DNA of 5,354 bases from Elusimicrobia bacterium RIFCSPLOWO2_01_FULL_64_13 (GTDB lineage: Bacteria; Elusimicrobiota; Elusimicrobia; 2-02-FULL-39-32), in assembly GCA_001800095.1 (NCBI GenBank), contig MGUT01000014.1:1-5354 (forward strand), in the 5' to 3' direction. A program made the translations under genes and the position numbers. This document shows, in pieces, positions 1 through 5,354 of the stretch; position 1 is the stretch's first letter; every line of letters starts with the position of its first letter. Under the pieces are notes generated by a model, which made no database searches, was not told where the DNA came from, and saw only the letters and a program-made list of their open reading frames with translations.

Positions 1-21
1 CTTGACAAGGTTTCCGTCAAG
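1..21. repeat. Inverted repeat overlapping the -35 box (possible operator)
   Basis: CTTGAC at 1-6 and GTCAAG at 16-21 are perfect reverse complements separated by 9 bp. The left arm contains most of the -35 hexamer and the right arm lies in the promoter spacer. A protein bound here would compete with RNA polymerase, so a repressor site is the simplest reading. The left arm touches the window edge and may be longer. A 6-bp arm pair can occur by chance, and no regulator gene is present in the window. Confidence 0.35.
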
Positions 22-30
22 TGGTATAGT
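2..30 (+). promoter_or_regulatory. Strong sigma-70 type promoter for the operon
   Basis: TTGACA at 2-7 matches the -35 consensus exactly. After 17 bp, TATAGT at 25-30 matches five of six -10 positions. Transcription would start near 37-38, leaving about 90 nt before the first large gene. Nothing else is on the + strand between this site and position 128, so it is the natural promoter for the cluster. The assignment rests on motif match and spacing only; the region further upstream is outside the window. Confidence 0.75.
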
Positions 31-37
31 CATGCCC

Positions 38-85
38 ATGCCGGAACCTGGTAAAGGTCTTCCCAAGCGGTCCCTGGCAACCTGA
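38..85 (+). CDS. Possible 15-codon leader peptide in the operon leader
   Basis: An ATG at 38 opens a short frame reading MPEPGKGLPKRSLAT and stops at TGA 83-85. An in-frame ATG at 32 would add two residues but lies before the predicted transcription start. Initiation at A38, 8 nt after the -10 box, would put this AUG at the very 5' end of the mRNA, so translation would be leaderless. The frame is the same as the permease gene at 128 but is separated from it by TGA and by a second stop, TAA at 110-112. The peptide has three prolines and no run of one amino acid, so classic amino acid attenuation is not evident. It may be a chance frame. Confidence 0.2.
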   Translation: MPEPGKGLPKRSLAT

Positions 86-127
86 CGGATTTTCCCCAAA
101 AATAACCCCTAAAATTACGATATTACC

Positions 128-2032
128 ATGATGTCCGAACAAGACGGCATAGACCTGACCCAGGAGGAATCGGGGAAGGTCCCGACCATAGACAAGGGCA
201 CCCACCTCCACCGCGTCCTGGGGGTGCCCCAGCTCTTCGCCATAGGCTACGGGGACGTGGGCTCATCCATCTACTACGCCCTGGGAGTCACCACCCTCTA
301 CGCCCTGGGGGCGGCGCCCATCGCCCTCATGATCGCGGGACTCACGTTCATCTGCACGGTGATGACCTACGCCGAGCTCTCCAGCGCCCTGCCGGAGGCC
401 GGAGGTTCCTCCTCCTACGCCCGCCACGCCTACAACGACCTGGTCTCCTTCATCGCCGGCTGGGCCCTCCTCCTCGACTACATCGTGACCATCGCCATAT
501 CCGCCTATACGATAGGCCCCTACTTGGGTTATTTCTTCCCGGTGCTTAAGACCACGGCCGGCAACCTCCCCTTCACGGTGGCGGTCATCCTGACCCTCAT
601 GTCCCTCAATATCTTCGGCATCAAGGAAAGCACCCGGGTCTCGCTCCTCCTCGTCATATTCAACACGGCCACCCAGTTGACCGTCATCATCATCGCCCTG
701 GTGACCCTCCTGAACCTGCCCACTCTCTTCGCCCACATGAAGATCGGCATCCCCAACGTGGAATGGTCGCCCACCTGGCCGCAGTTCTTCAAGGGCATCG
801 GCATGGCCATGGTGGCCTACATCGGCATCGAATCCATCGCCCAGCTGGCCGGCGAGACCCGGGACCCCGGCAAGGCCGTGCCGAAGGCGATGTTCTTGAG
901 CATGGCCACGCTCCTGGTGATGTATTTCGGTATCTCGTCCGTCGCGCTTTCCGCCTACGCCGACAGGCCCATGGATTTCGTCAACAACTATCTGGAGGAC
1001 CCCCTGGCGGGAGTGGTCGCGGTCATGCCCATAGGCGGGGACATCCTGGGGCCGTCCATCGGCATCCTGGGAGCCGTCATACTTTTCGTGGCCGCCAACG
1101 CCGGCCTCATCGGCGCCTCCCGGCTGACCTTCTCCATGGGGGAATATTTCCAGCTCCCCAAGATGTTCTTCAACCTCCATCCCAAGTACCGCACCCCGCA
1201 CGTTTCCCTGATCTTCTTTTCCGTCCTGGCCACCGCCGTGGTGCTCGCGGCCCGGGAACTCAAGTTCATCGCGGACCTCTACAACTTCGGCGCCATGCTC
1301 GCCTTCTCCCTCGCGCACCTCTCTCTCATCGGACTGCGGATCCGCAAGCCGGAGCTCGCCCGTCCTTTCAAGATCCCTTTCAACTTCAAGTTCTCCGGCG
1401 CCCAGATCCCCATCTCCGCCGTCATCGGGCTCCTGGCCACCTTCGCGGTCTGGATCGACGTCATCGTCACCAAGCCGTCAGGGAGGAACCTCGGCTTCGT
1501 GTGGATGGGGCTGGGCATCAGCTATTTCCTTTATTACCGCTATAAACAGCACCTGCCCGCCTCCAAGAGCATCGAGATAGAAAAACTGCAGATCCCGGAA
1601 TACCACGACGTGGCCCTCAAGAAGATCCTCATCCCCACGCGCGGCGGCAACCACACGGATACCGTCCAGTTCGCGGCCAAACTCGCGAAAACGTACAACG
1701 CCGAGCTCATCGCCATCTACGTGATCGAGATCCCGTCCGCCCTGCCCCTGGACACCTTCTTCCCGGAAAAACTGATGGAAGCGGACCTGGCCCTCGAGAG
1801 GGCGCAGGCCATCGCGCGGGAATACGACGTGAGCATCACCACCCACGTGGTCCAGTCGCGGTCCTGGGGGGACTCCATCGTGGAGGCGGCGTCGAAGGAG
1901 GCCTGCGACCTGATCGTGATCGGCGTGCCGTCCGGCAGGCATTCTCCCAGATCCCACCTGGGCTCCTCCGTGGAGCATATCCTCAACCGCGCTCACTGCC
2001 GGGTCTGGCTCTGCCGGGGAGAACTGGCCTGA
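128..2032 (+). CDS. APC superfamily amino acid permease fused to a C-terminal USP domain
   Basis: An inner-membrane secondary transporter, probably for amino acids or a related cation or solute, with a cytoplasmic sensor-like domain. Residues about 33-470 give roughly twelve hydrophobic segments. The first helix carries the glycine-rich break GYGDVGSS (40-47). After segment 6 comes the APC-type stretch GETRDPGKAVPKA (242-254). Residues 321-345 (VAANAGLIGASRL and onward) match the segment 8 region of APC permeases. A hydrophilic linker leads to a universal stress protein domain at about 496-634, beginning KKILIPT. Its nucleotide-loop motif is G599-x3-G603-x8-G612-S, against the usual G-x2-G-x9-G-S/T. 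Total length, 634 residues, suits a permease plus a domain of about 140 residues. ATG codons at 128 and 131 are both possible; neither has a clear Shine-Dalgarno sequence. The GYGDVGSS motif also recalls KUP/KimA-type potassium uptake proteins, so an ion substrate is not excluded. Confidence 0.9.
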   Translation: MMSEQDGIDLTQEESGKVPTIDKGTHLHRVLGVPQLFAIGYGDVGSSIYYALGVTTLYALGAAPIALMIAGLTFICTVMTYAELSSALPEAGGSSSYARHAYNDLVSFIAGWALLLDYIVTIAISAYTIGPYLGYFFPVLKTTAGNLPFTVAVILTLMSLNIFGIKESTRVSLLLVIFNTATQLTVIIIALVTLLNLPTLFAHMKIGIPNVEWSPTWPQFFKGIGMAMVAYIGIESIAQLAGETRDPGKAVPKAMFLSMATLLVMYFGISSVALSAYADRPMDFVNNYLEDPLAGVVAVMPIGGDILGPSIGILGAVILFVAANAGLIGASRLTFSMGEYFQLPKMFFNLHPKYRTPHVSLIFFSVLATAVVLAARELKFIADLYNFGAMLAFSLAHLSLIGLRIRKPELARPFKIPFNFKFSGAQIPISAVIGLLATFAVWIDVIVTKPSGRNLGFVWMGLGISYFLYYRYKQHLPASKSIEIEKLQIPEYHDVALKKILIPTRGGNHTDTVQFAAKLAKTYNAELIAIYVIEIPSALPLDTFFPEKLMEADLALERAQAIAREYDVSITTHVVQSRSWGDSIVEAASKEACDLIVIGVPSGRHSPRSHLGSSVEHILNRAHCRVWLCRGELA

Positions 2033-2045
2033 CCCGGACGCGCCC

Positions 2046-3371
2046 ATGACCGGACTCCGCCGGGAACTTGGGATATTCTCCTGCACCCTCCTGGTGGCGG
2101 GGAACATGATCGGCATAGGCATATTCATCACTCCCGGCCGGATCTCCGCCATCCTGCCTCATCCGGGCTGGATCCTCGCCGCCTGGGTCTTCGGCGGCAT
2201 CCTCGCCCTGGCCGGCGCCCTCACATTCGCGGAGCTTTCCAGCCGGTTCCCGCGCGCCGGCGGAAGCTACATCTACATCCGCGAGGCGTTCGGGCCCCTC
2301 CCGGGATTCCTGGGAGGGTTCTCCTCCGGCATCGTCACGCTCCCCGGCACCGCGGCATTCCTGGCCATCGGCGTGACCAAATACGCCGGCATCACCGACG
2401 TTCTGACCGCCAGGTCCGTCGCGGTGGGGCTGATCCTCGCCATATCTCTCGTCAACTATTGGGGAGTCAAGTGGGGGGCGGACCTTCAGGACGGTTTCAT
2501 GGTCCTCAAGCTCCTTCTTATTTTTTCCCTGATCGGGGCGGGGTTCCTGTCGGCGAACGGTTCCTGGGAGAACTTCCGCGCCGCGGGCGAGGCCGTCAGG
2601 CCGCTGTGGATCGCCTTCCCTCTCGTCATGGTGCCCATCATGTACACCTACTCCGGCTGGGACGGGGCGGTCTACGTGGCCGGTGAGATCCGCGACCCGT
2701 CCCGCACCATTCCCGTCTCCCATTTCCTGGGCACGCTGACGGTCACCGCCATCTACCTCGGCCTGGCCACCCTCTACATCTACGCCCTGCCCCTGACCCG
2801 GTCCACGAACGAGGTGCGGGTCGTCACCCTCGCCGCCGGCTCCCTTTTCGGGCCCGCCTGGGGCGGCGTCGTGGGCTGGCTGATATCCCTCTCGGTCCTG
2901 GGCTGCCTTTCCGCCACCATCCTCACGGGTCCGAGGATCCTCTACGCCATGGCCCGGGACGGGCTCTTTCCCTCCGCCGCCGCGGGGGTCCACCCGGTCT
3001 TCGCCTCTCCGGGGAAGGCCATATGGTTCCAGGCGGTCTGGGCCTGCGTCCTGGCCGTCACGGGGACTTTCGACCGCCTTCTGGATTACGTGACCGTGCC
3101 CATGGTCTTTTTCGGGGCGGTGACGGGGATAGGATTGTTCGTCCTGCGGAGGCGGGACGCCAAGGACGAAGGCAGCCGCCCGTACCTCGCTTTCGGATAC
3201 CCCTGGGTGCCGGCGGTCTTCATCCTGGGCATGGTCTGGATCGTGGCGAACACCGCACTCAAGTCCCCGAGGGACTCCCTGTGGGGAATGGCCATGGTGC
3301 TCCTGGGAGTGCCGATCTATTTTCTATGGAAATGGGTCCACCGGAAAGATCTTGAAAGCGGTCTTCCATAA
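2046..3371 (+). CDS. APC superfamily amino acid permease
   Basis: An inner-membrane amino acid transporter of the APC superfamily, 441 residues, the usual length for a single-domain member. About twelve hydrophobic segments run from residue 8 to 430. The first contains GNMIGIGIF (19-27), the family's unwound helix motif that binds the amino acid backbone. Segment 6 and the following loop read YSGWDGAVYVAGEIRDPSR (202-220), then TIP. The loop after segment 8 has GPRILYAMARDGLFP (295-309), typical of LAT-like and related permeases. It starts 13 nt after the preceding permease, with no recognisable ribosome binding site, so its translation is probably coupled. It differs clearly from its neighbour: it has no USP domain and its motifs differ, so it is not a recent duplicate. 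Substrate is unknown; an exchanger role would fit LAT-like relatives but is inference. Confidence 0.92.
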   Translation: MTGLRRELGIFSCTLLVAGNMIGIGIFITPGRISAILPHPGWILAAWVFGGILALAGALTFAELSSRFPRAGGSYIYIREAFGPLPGFLGGFSSGIVTLPGTAAFLAIGVTKYAGITDVLTARSVAVGLILAISLVNYWGVKWGADLQDGFMVLKLLLIFSLIGAGFLSANGSWENFRAAGEAVRPLWIAFPLVMVPIMYTYSGWDGAVYVAGEIRDPSRTIPVSHFLGTLTVTAIYLGLATLYIYALPLTRSTNEVRVVTLAAGSLFGPAWGGVVGWLISLSVLGCLSATILTGPRILYAMARDGLFPSAAAGVHPVFASPGKAIWFQAVWACVLAVTGTFDRLLDYVTVPMVFFGAVTGIGLFVLRRRDAKDEGSRPYLAFGYPWVPAVFILGMVWIVANTALKSPRDSLWGMAMVLLGVPIYFLWKWVHRKDLESGLP

Positions 3372-3936
3372 ACCTTTCGCCGAGCCGGACGCCGGCGGTC
3401 TGCGCGACGTCCCCGGTGACATCTTGAGAGATCCCGGCCGGACGGTGAAGGCGAGGGCCGAAGCCGCGAAAGCGGCGCGGAGACTCTGCCTCGCCGCCCG
3501 CGATTCCGGGGTCCCCATCCTCGTCCTCTCGTCCTTCCGGTCCGTCGCGGCCCAGTCGGCCCTATATATCGACGCGGAGAGGAGGCACGGCCGGGGGCGC
3601 GGAGCCCTGTGGGTCGCGCCCCCGGGCTGGTCCGAACACCATACCGGCCTGGCGTTCGACCTGGCCGACGCCTCCCGGCCCGAGACGGACGACGAGCCGT
3701 CTTTCGAGGAGACGGCGGCGTTCCGCTGGCTCAAGGACCGGGCGGGAGAATTCGGATTCGAGATGTCCTTCCCCAAAGGGAACTGGCAGGGCGTGGGATA
3801 CGAGCCCTGGCATTGGAGGTTCGCGGGGACGGAGGACGCCGGGAAGATTTTCCATCCGCCCTTTTGGAGAAAGGCCGGAGTTTTGCTAAAATCCATCTGT
3901 TATGGCATCGGTCTCGCGGCCCGGAACCTTTCCTAG
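3352..3936 (+). CDS. VanY-like D-alanyl-D-alanine carboxypeptidase family protein
   Basis: A probable zinc carboxypeptidase that trims the terminal D-amino acid from peptidoglycan stem peptides. Residues 60-68 (SSFRSVAAQ) match the family's S-x-Y/F-R-S element. SEHHTGLAFDL (94-104) is the S-x-H-x2-G-x-A-x-D zinc motif, giving H96 and D103 as ligands. YEPWHWRF (150-157) supplies catalytic E151 and third ligand H154. All expected active-site residues are present, and 194 residues is near the size of one catalytic domain. The start chosen is TTG at 3352, with GGAAAG just before it (3343-3348), although its 3-nt spacing is short. It overlaps the upstream permease by 20 nt. Later in-frame starts, such as TTG 3424 or GTG 3445, cannot be ruled out. 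No signal peptide or lipobox is visible from any of these, which is unusual for the family. Whether it is a D,D- or L,D-carboxypeptidase cannot be told from sequence. Confidence 0.87.
   Translation: MKAVFHKPFAEPDAGGLRDVPGDILRDPGRTVKARAEAAKAARRLCLAARDSGVPILVLSSFRSVAAQSALYIDAERRHGRGRGALWVAPPGWSEHHTGLAFDLADASRPETDDEPSFEETAAFRWLKDRAGEFGFEMSFPKGNWQGVGYEPWHWRFAGTEDAGKIFHPPFWRKAGVLLKSICYGIGLAARNLS
3864..3892 (+). promoter_or_regulatory. Possible internal extended -10 promoter before the alpha/beta hydrolase gene
   Basis: In otherwise GC-rich coding sequence, TGCTAAAAT at 3884-3892 forms an extended -10 element (TGn plus TAAAAT, five of six to consensus). A weak -35, TTGGAG at 3864-3869, lies 17 bp upstream. 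The predicted start, G3899, is only 3 nt before the ATG at 3902, so the transcript would be nearly leaderless. This agrees with the absence of a well-placed Shine-Dalgarno sequence there. It is motif evidence only, and the A/T run also encodes the end of the peptidase. Confidence 0.35.
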
Positions 3937-4690
3937 GGCCTTCCTCTGGTCCTGGGCCCTCCTCCTGGGAGCGTCCGCGGCGCTCCAGGCGAAGCCGGTC
4001 AGCTTCACGGGGACGGGCGGGGCGCGGATCGTGGGGAATTTCTTTCCGCCCGCGAAGCCGGAGCGGCTCACCGTCGTCCTGCTCCACGGCGTAGGCAGCT
4101 CCAAGGAGGAGTGGGACGCCTTTTCCCTCGCCTGCCGGGCGGAAGGGCTCGGCCTTTTCGCCTACGACGCCCGCGGCCACGGAGAAAGCACCGGCGCCGC
4201 CTCCGGAAAAAAGATCGACTACAGGACATTCTATTCCCGCGGTCCGGATTCCGAATGGGGAAAAATGGTCGGGGACCTCGAACTCGCGGTCCAATTCCTG
4301 CGGAAGAGCCGGAAGATCGATCCCTCTTTGATCGCGATCGGCGGGGCGAGCATCGGGGCGAACATCGCCCTCCGCTACGCCGTCAACCATCCAGCGATCC
4401 CGTGCTTCTTCCTGCTCTCTCCCGGGGTGGATTACCAGGGACTCACCGCAGGCGACGCCATCCAGCATTACGGCAACCGCCGCCTGCTCCTGGCGGTCAG
4501 CCCGGGCGACCTCTACGCCTGGAGGAGCGCGGAACTCCTCAAGACCCTGGTCCAGCCGGCGACCTCGCTCACGTTCCTGCAGCAGCCGCCCAATTCCGGC
4601 CACGGAGTGCAGATGTTCCGCCGGACGGACCCGGAGAAGCCGTCGGAGCTGGAATCGAGGATACTGAAATGGCTTTCGGACCAGCCGTGA
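3902..4690 (+). CDS. Exported alpha/beta-fold serine hydrolase
   Basis: A probable periplasmic esterase, lipase or amidase of the alpha/beta hydrolase superfamily. Residues 1-30 form a Sec signal peptide: basic residues up to R12, a hydrophobic core FLWSWALLLGASAA, and a likely cut after ALQA (27-30). The mature part begins with a beta-strand region leading to LLHGVGSS (60-67), the oxyanion-hole HG motif. YDARGHGES (88-96) is the conserved strand-turn. GASIG (148-152) is the nucleophile elbow with S150. D203 in SPGDLYAW and H234 in SGHGVQMF complete a likely catalytic triad. The mature length of about 232 residues is compact, resembling dienelactone hydrolase-like and small carboxylesterase members with little or no lid. 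It overlaps the peptidase gene by 35 nt and has no clear ribosome binding site. Substrate cannot be assigned. Confidence 0.88.
   Translation: MASVSRPGTFPRAFLWSWALLLGASAALQAKPVSFTGTGGARIVGNFFPPAKPERLTVVLLHGVGSSKEEWDAFSLACRAEGLGLFAYDARGHGESTGAASGKKIDYRTFYSRGPDSEWGKMVGDLELAVQFLRKSRKIDPSLIAIGGASIGANIALRYAVNHPAIPCFFLLSPGVDYQGLTAGDAIQHYGNRRLLLAVSPGDLYAWRSAELLKTLVQPATSLTFLQQPPNSGHGVQMFRRTDPEKPSELESRILKWLSDQP
4657..4660 (+). promoter_or_regulatory. Ribosome binding site supporting the ATG at 4669
   Basis: GAGG at 4657-4660 lies 8 nt before ATG 4669, inside the end of the hydrolase gene. It is the best-placed Shine-Dalgarno-like sequence among the cluster's starts and favours ATG 4669 over the alternative GTG at 4687, which has only GGA at 4678-4680 before it. 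Confidence 0.45.
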
Positions 4691-5354
4691 AGGGCCTCGG
4701 GCTGGTCCAGGCGGCGGCCTGCGCGGCGCTCCTGGCCGCTTCCCTTCCCGCGGCGCCGGCCCCGAAGACGGAGCCCAAAAAAGCCCCCGGGCTTTGGGAC
4801 ATCCAGAAAACGCTCGCCGGCAAGACTTTCGTCGACCTGACCCACGCTTTCCGCCCGGGCATCCCCAAGTGGAAAGGATATCCGGACGAGGACAGAAAAA
4901 TCATATACAACTACGACCCGGACGGGTTCCGGGCCGAAAGGTTCACGTTCGCCGGGCCGTGGGGCACTCACGCCGACGCTCCGGCCCAGTTCCACAAGGG
5001 CTTAAAGACCCTCGACGAGATCCCCGTCAACGACATGCTGGCGCCGATCGCCGTGATCGACATCTCCAACCGGGCCGAGGGTGATCCGGACACTCTGGTG
5101 GGGGTGGCGGACATCCAGGCCTGGGAATCCCGGAACGGGAAGATCCCCAAGGGAGCGTTCGTGACCGCCAGGACGGATTGGTACAAGCGCTGGCCGGACC
5201 AGGCGCTGATGCAGAACCGCGACGAGAAGGGCAGGATGCACAGCCCGGGATGGAGCGTGGACGCTCTGAAGTTCCTGGTGGAGGAGAGGAATATCGGGGC
5301 CATCGGCCACGAGACCATCGACACCGACGCGGGGTTCAACGTCTCCGTGGACCG
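4669..5354 (+). CDS. Exported cyclase/kynurenine formamidase-like metal hydrolase, 3' end cut by the window
   Basis: A probable periplasmic metal-dependent amidohydrolase of the cyclase family (KynB, isatin hydrolase and relatives). 228 codons are visible and the frame is still open at the right edge; relatives suggest several dozen residues are missing. Residues 1-30 are an alanine-rich signal peptide with probable cleavage near PAAPA. The family domain starts at FVDLTHAF (54-61). The metal motif is GPWGTHADAPAQFH (96-109): H101 and D103 are kept, but the first His of the usual H-x-G-T-H-x-D-x-P-x-H is replaced by P97 and the last by Q107. GHETIDTD (213-220) is the second conserved block. 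ATG 4669 overlaps the upstream gene by 22 nt and has GAGG before it. GTG 4687, overlapping the upstream TGA as GTGA, would give a shorter signal peptide starting M-K and is a real alternative. Kynurenine formamidase activity is not implied, because the family is broad. Confidence 0.88.
   Translation, partial: MAFGPAVKGLGLVQAAACAALLAASLPAAPAPKTEPKKAPGLWDIQKTLAGKTFVDLTHAFRPGIPKWKGYPDEDRKIIYNYDPDGFRAERFTFAGPWGTHADAPAQFHKGLKTLDEIPVNDMLAPIAVIDISNRAEGDPDTLVGVADIQAWESRNGKIPKGAFVTARTDWYKRWPDQALMQNRDEKGRMHSPGWSVDALKFLVEERNIGAIGHETIDTDAGFNVSVD
4678..4708 (+). promoter_or_regulatory. RNA hairpin across the hydrolase stop and cyclase start
   Basis: GGACCAGCC at 4678-4686 and GGCTGGTCC at 4700-4708 are perfect reverse complements, giving a GC-rich 9-bp stem with a 13-nt loop. 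The loop begins exactly with GTG 4687 and contains the TGA stop of the upstream gene (4688-4690). The stem starts 6 nt after the ATG at 4669, so folding would hinder ribosome entry there. Ribosomes finishing the upstream gene would open the left arm, so translational coupling is a plausible role. There is no U-run, so it is not a terminator. Confidence 0.45.

Noticed and set aside
31..127. Possible known riboswitch (SAM or c-di-AMP type) in the leader, suggested by GGCAACC-like bases and the transporter downstream
   Set aside because: The conserved cores and helices of those classes cannot be traced, and the leader is too short for the c-di-AMP class.
263..1318. A 351-codon open frame on the - strand inside the first permease
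   Set aside because: Its product is dominated by Gly, Asp, Glu, His and Arg with no hydrophobic core or recognisable motif. That is typical of the antisense shadow of a GC-rich membrane protein gene.
763..1545. A 260-codon + strand frame overlapping the first permease
   Set aside because: The product is Arg, His, Pro and Gly rich and low in complexity, and it lies entirely within a confidently assigned gene in another frame.
2033..2064. Short CCCGG/CCGGG complement around the start of the second permease
   Set aside because: It has only 5 bp with a 22-nt loop in GC-rich sequence, so it is not distinguishable from chance.
1983..2993. A 336-codon open frame on the - strand across the second permease
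   Set aside because: It is a hydrophilic, Gly/Asp/Glu/Arg-rich shadow with no family motif, opposite a clear APC permease.
3731..4603. A 290-codon open frame on the - strand over the peptidase and hydrolase genes
   Set aside because: The opposite strand carries catalytic motifs of two known families throughout, whereas this frame shows none.
4774..4798. Inverted repeat AAAGCCC-CC-GGGCTTT with flanking CCC/GGG, which on the - strand is followed by a T-run like an intrinsic terminator
   Set aside because: It lies within the coding sequence for the lysine- and proline-rich segment after the cyclase signal peptide. There is no - strand gene for it to terminate, and on the + strand it has no U-run. 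The A-run is explained by Lys codons.

Overview
The window is a GC-rich stretch of bacterial DNA. Every gene I can support is on the + strand, and four of the five junction-sharing reading frames overlap or nearly touch: the gaps are +13, -20, -35 and -22 nt. I read this as one operon starting just inside the left edge and running past the right edge. Two products have Sec-type signal peptides and one belongs to a cell-wall carboxypeptidase family. That fits a diderm (Gram-negative) bacterium, but nothing here fixes the phylum. Shine-Dalgarno sequences are weak or absent before most starts, so the host probably does not depend strongly on them.

Layout. Bases 1-127 hold a near-consensus sigma-70 promoter (TTGACA, 17 bp, TATAGT) overlaid by a perfect inverted repeat, then a leader of about 90 nt containing a possible 15-codon leader peptide. 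Next come two consecutive permeases of the amino acid-polyamine-organocation (APC) superfamily. The first (128-2032) is fused to a C-terminal universal stress protein (USP) domain. The second (2046-3371) is a plain 12-segment permease. They are followed by a VanY-like D,D-/L,D-carboxypeptidase without a visible signal peptide (3352-3936, TTG start), an exported alpha/beta serine hydrolase (3902-4690), and an exported metal-dependent hydrolase of the cyclase/kynurenine formamidase family (4669 to beyond 5354).

How they may work together. The families suggest two envelope-facing hydrolases making or trimming small molecules and two APC permeases moving amino acids or related compounds across the inner membrane, one with a nucleotide-binding-type domain on its cytoplasmic end. 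The substrates cannot be read from sequence. A route from an amide or ester precursor to an amino acid is an inference only. The peptidase may instead belong to cell-wall recycling and be linked through released D-alanine.

I see no rRNA, tRNA, CRISPR array, insertion sequence, integrase or replication origin. The only gene-free stretch is the 127-bp leader.
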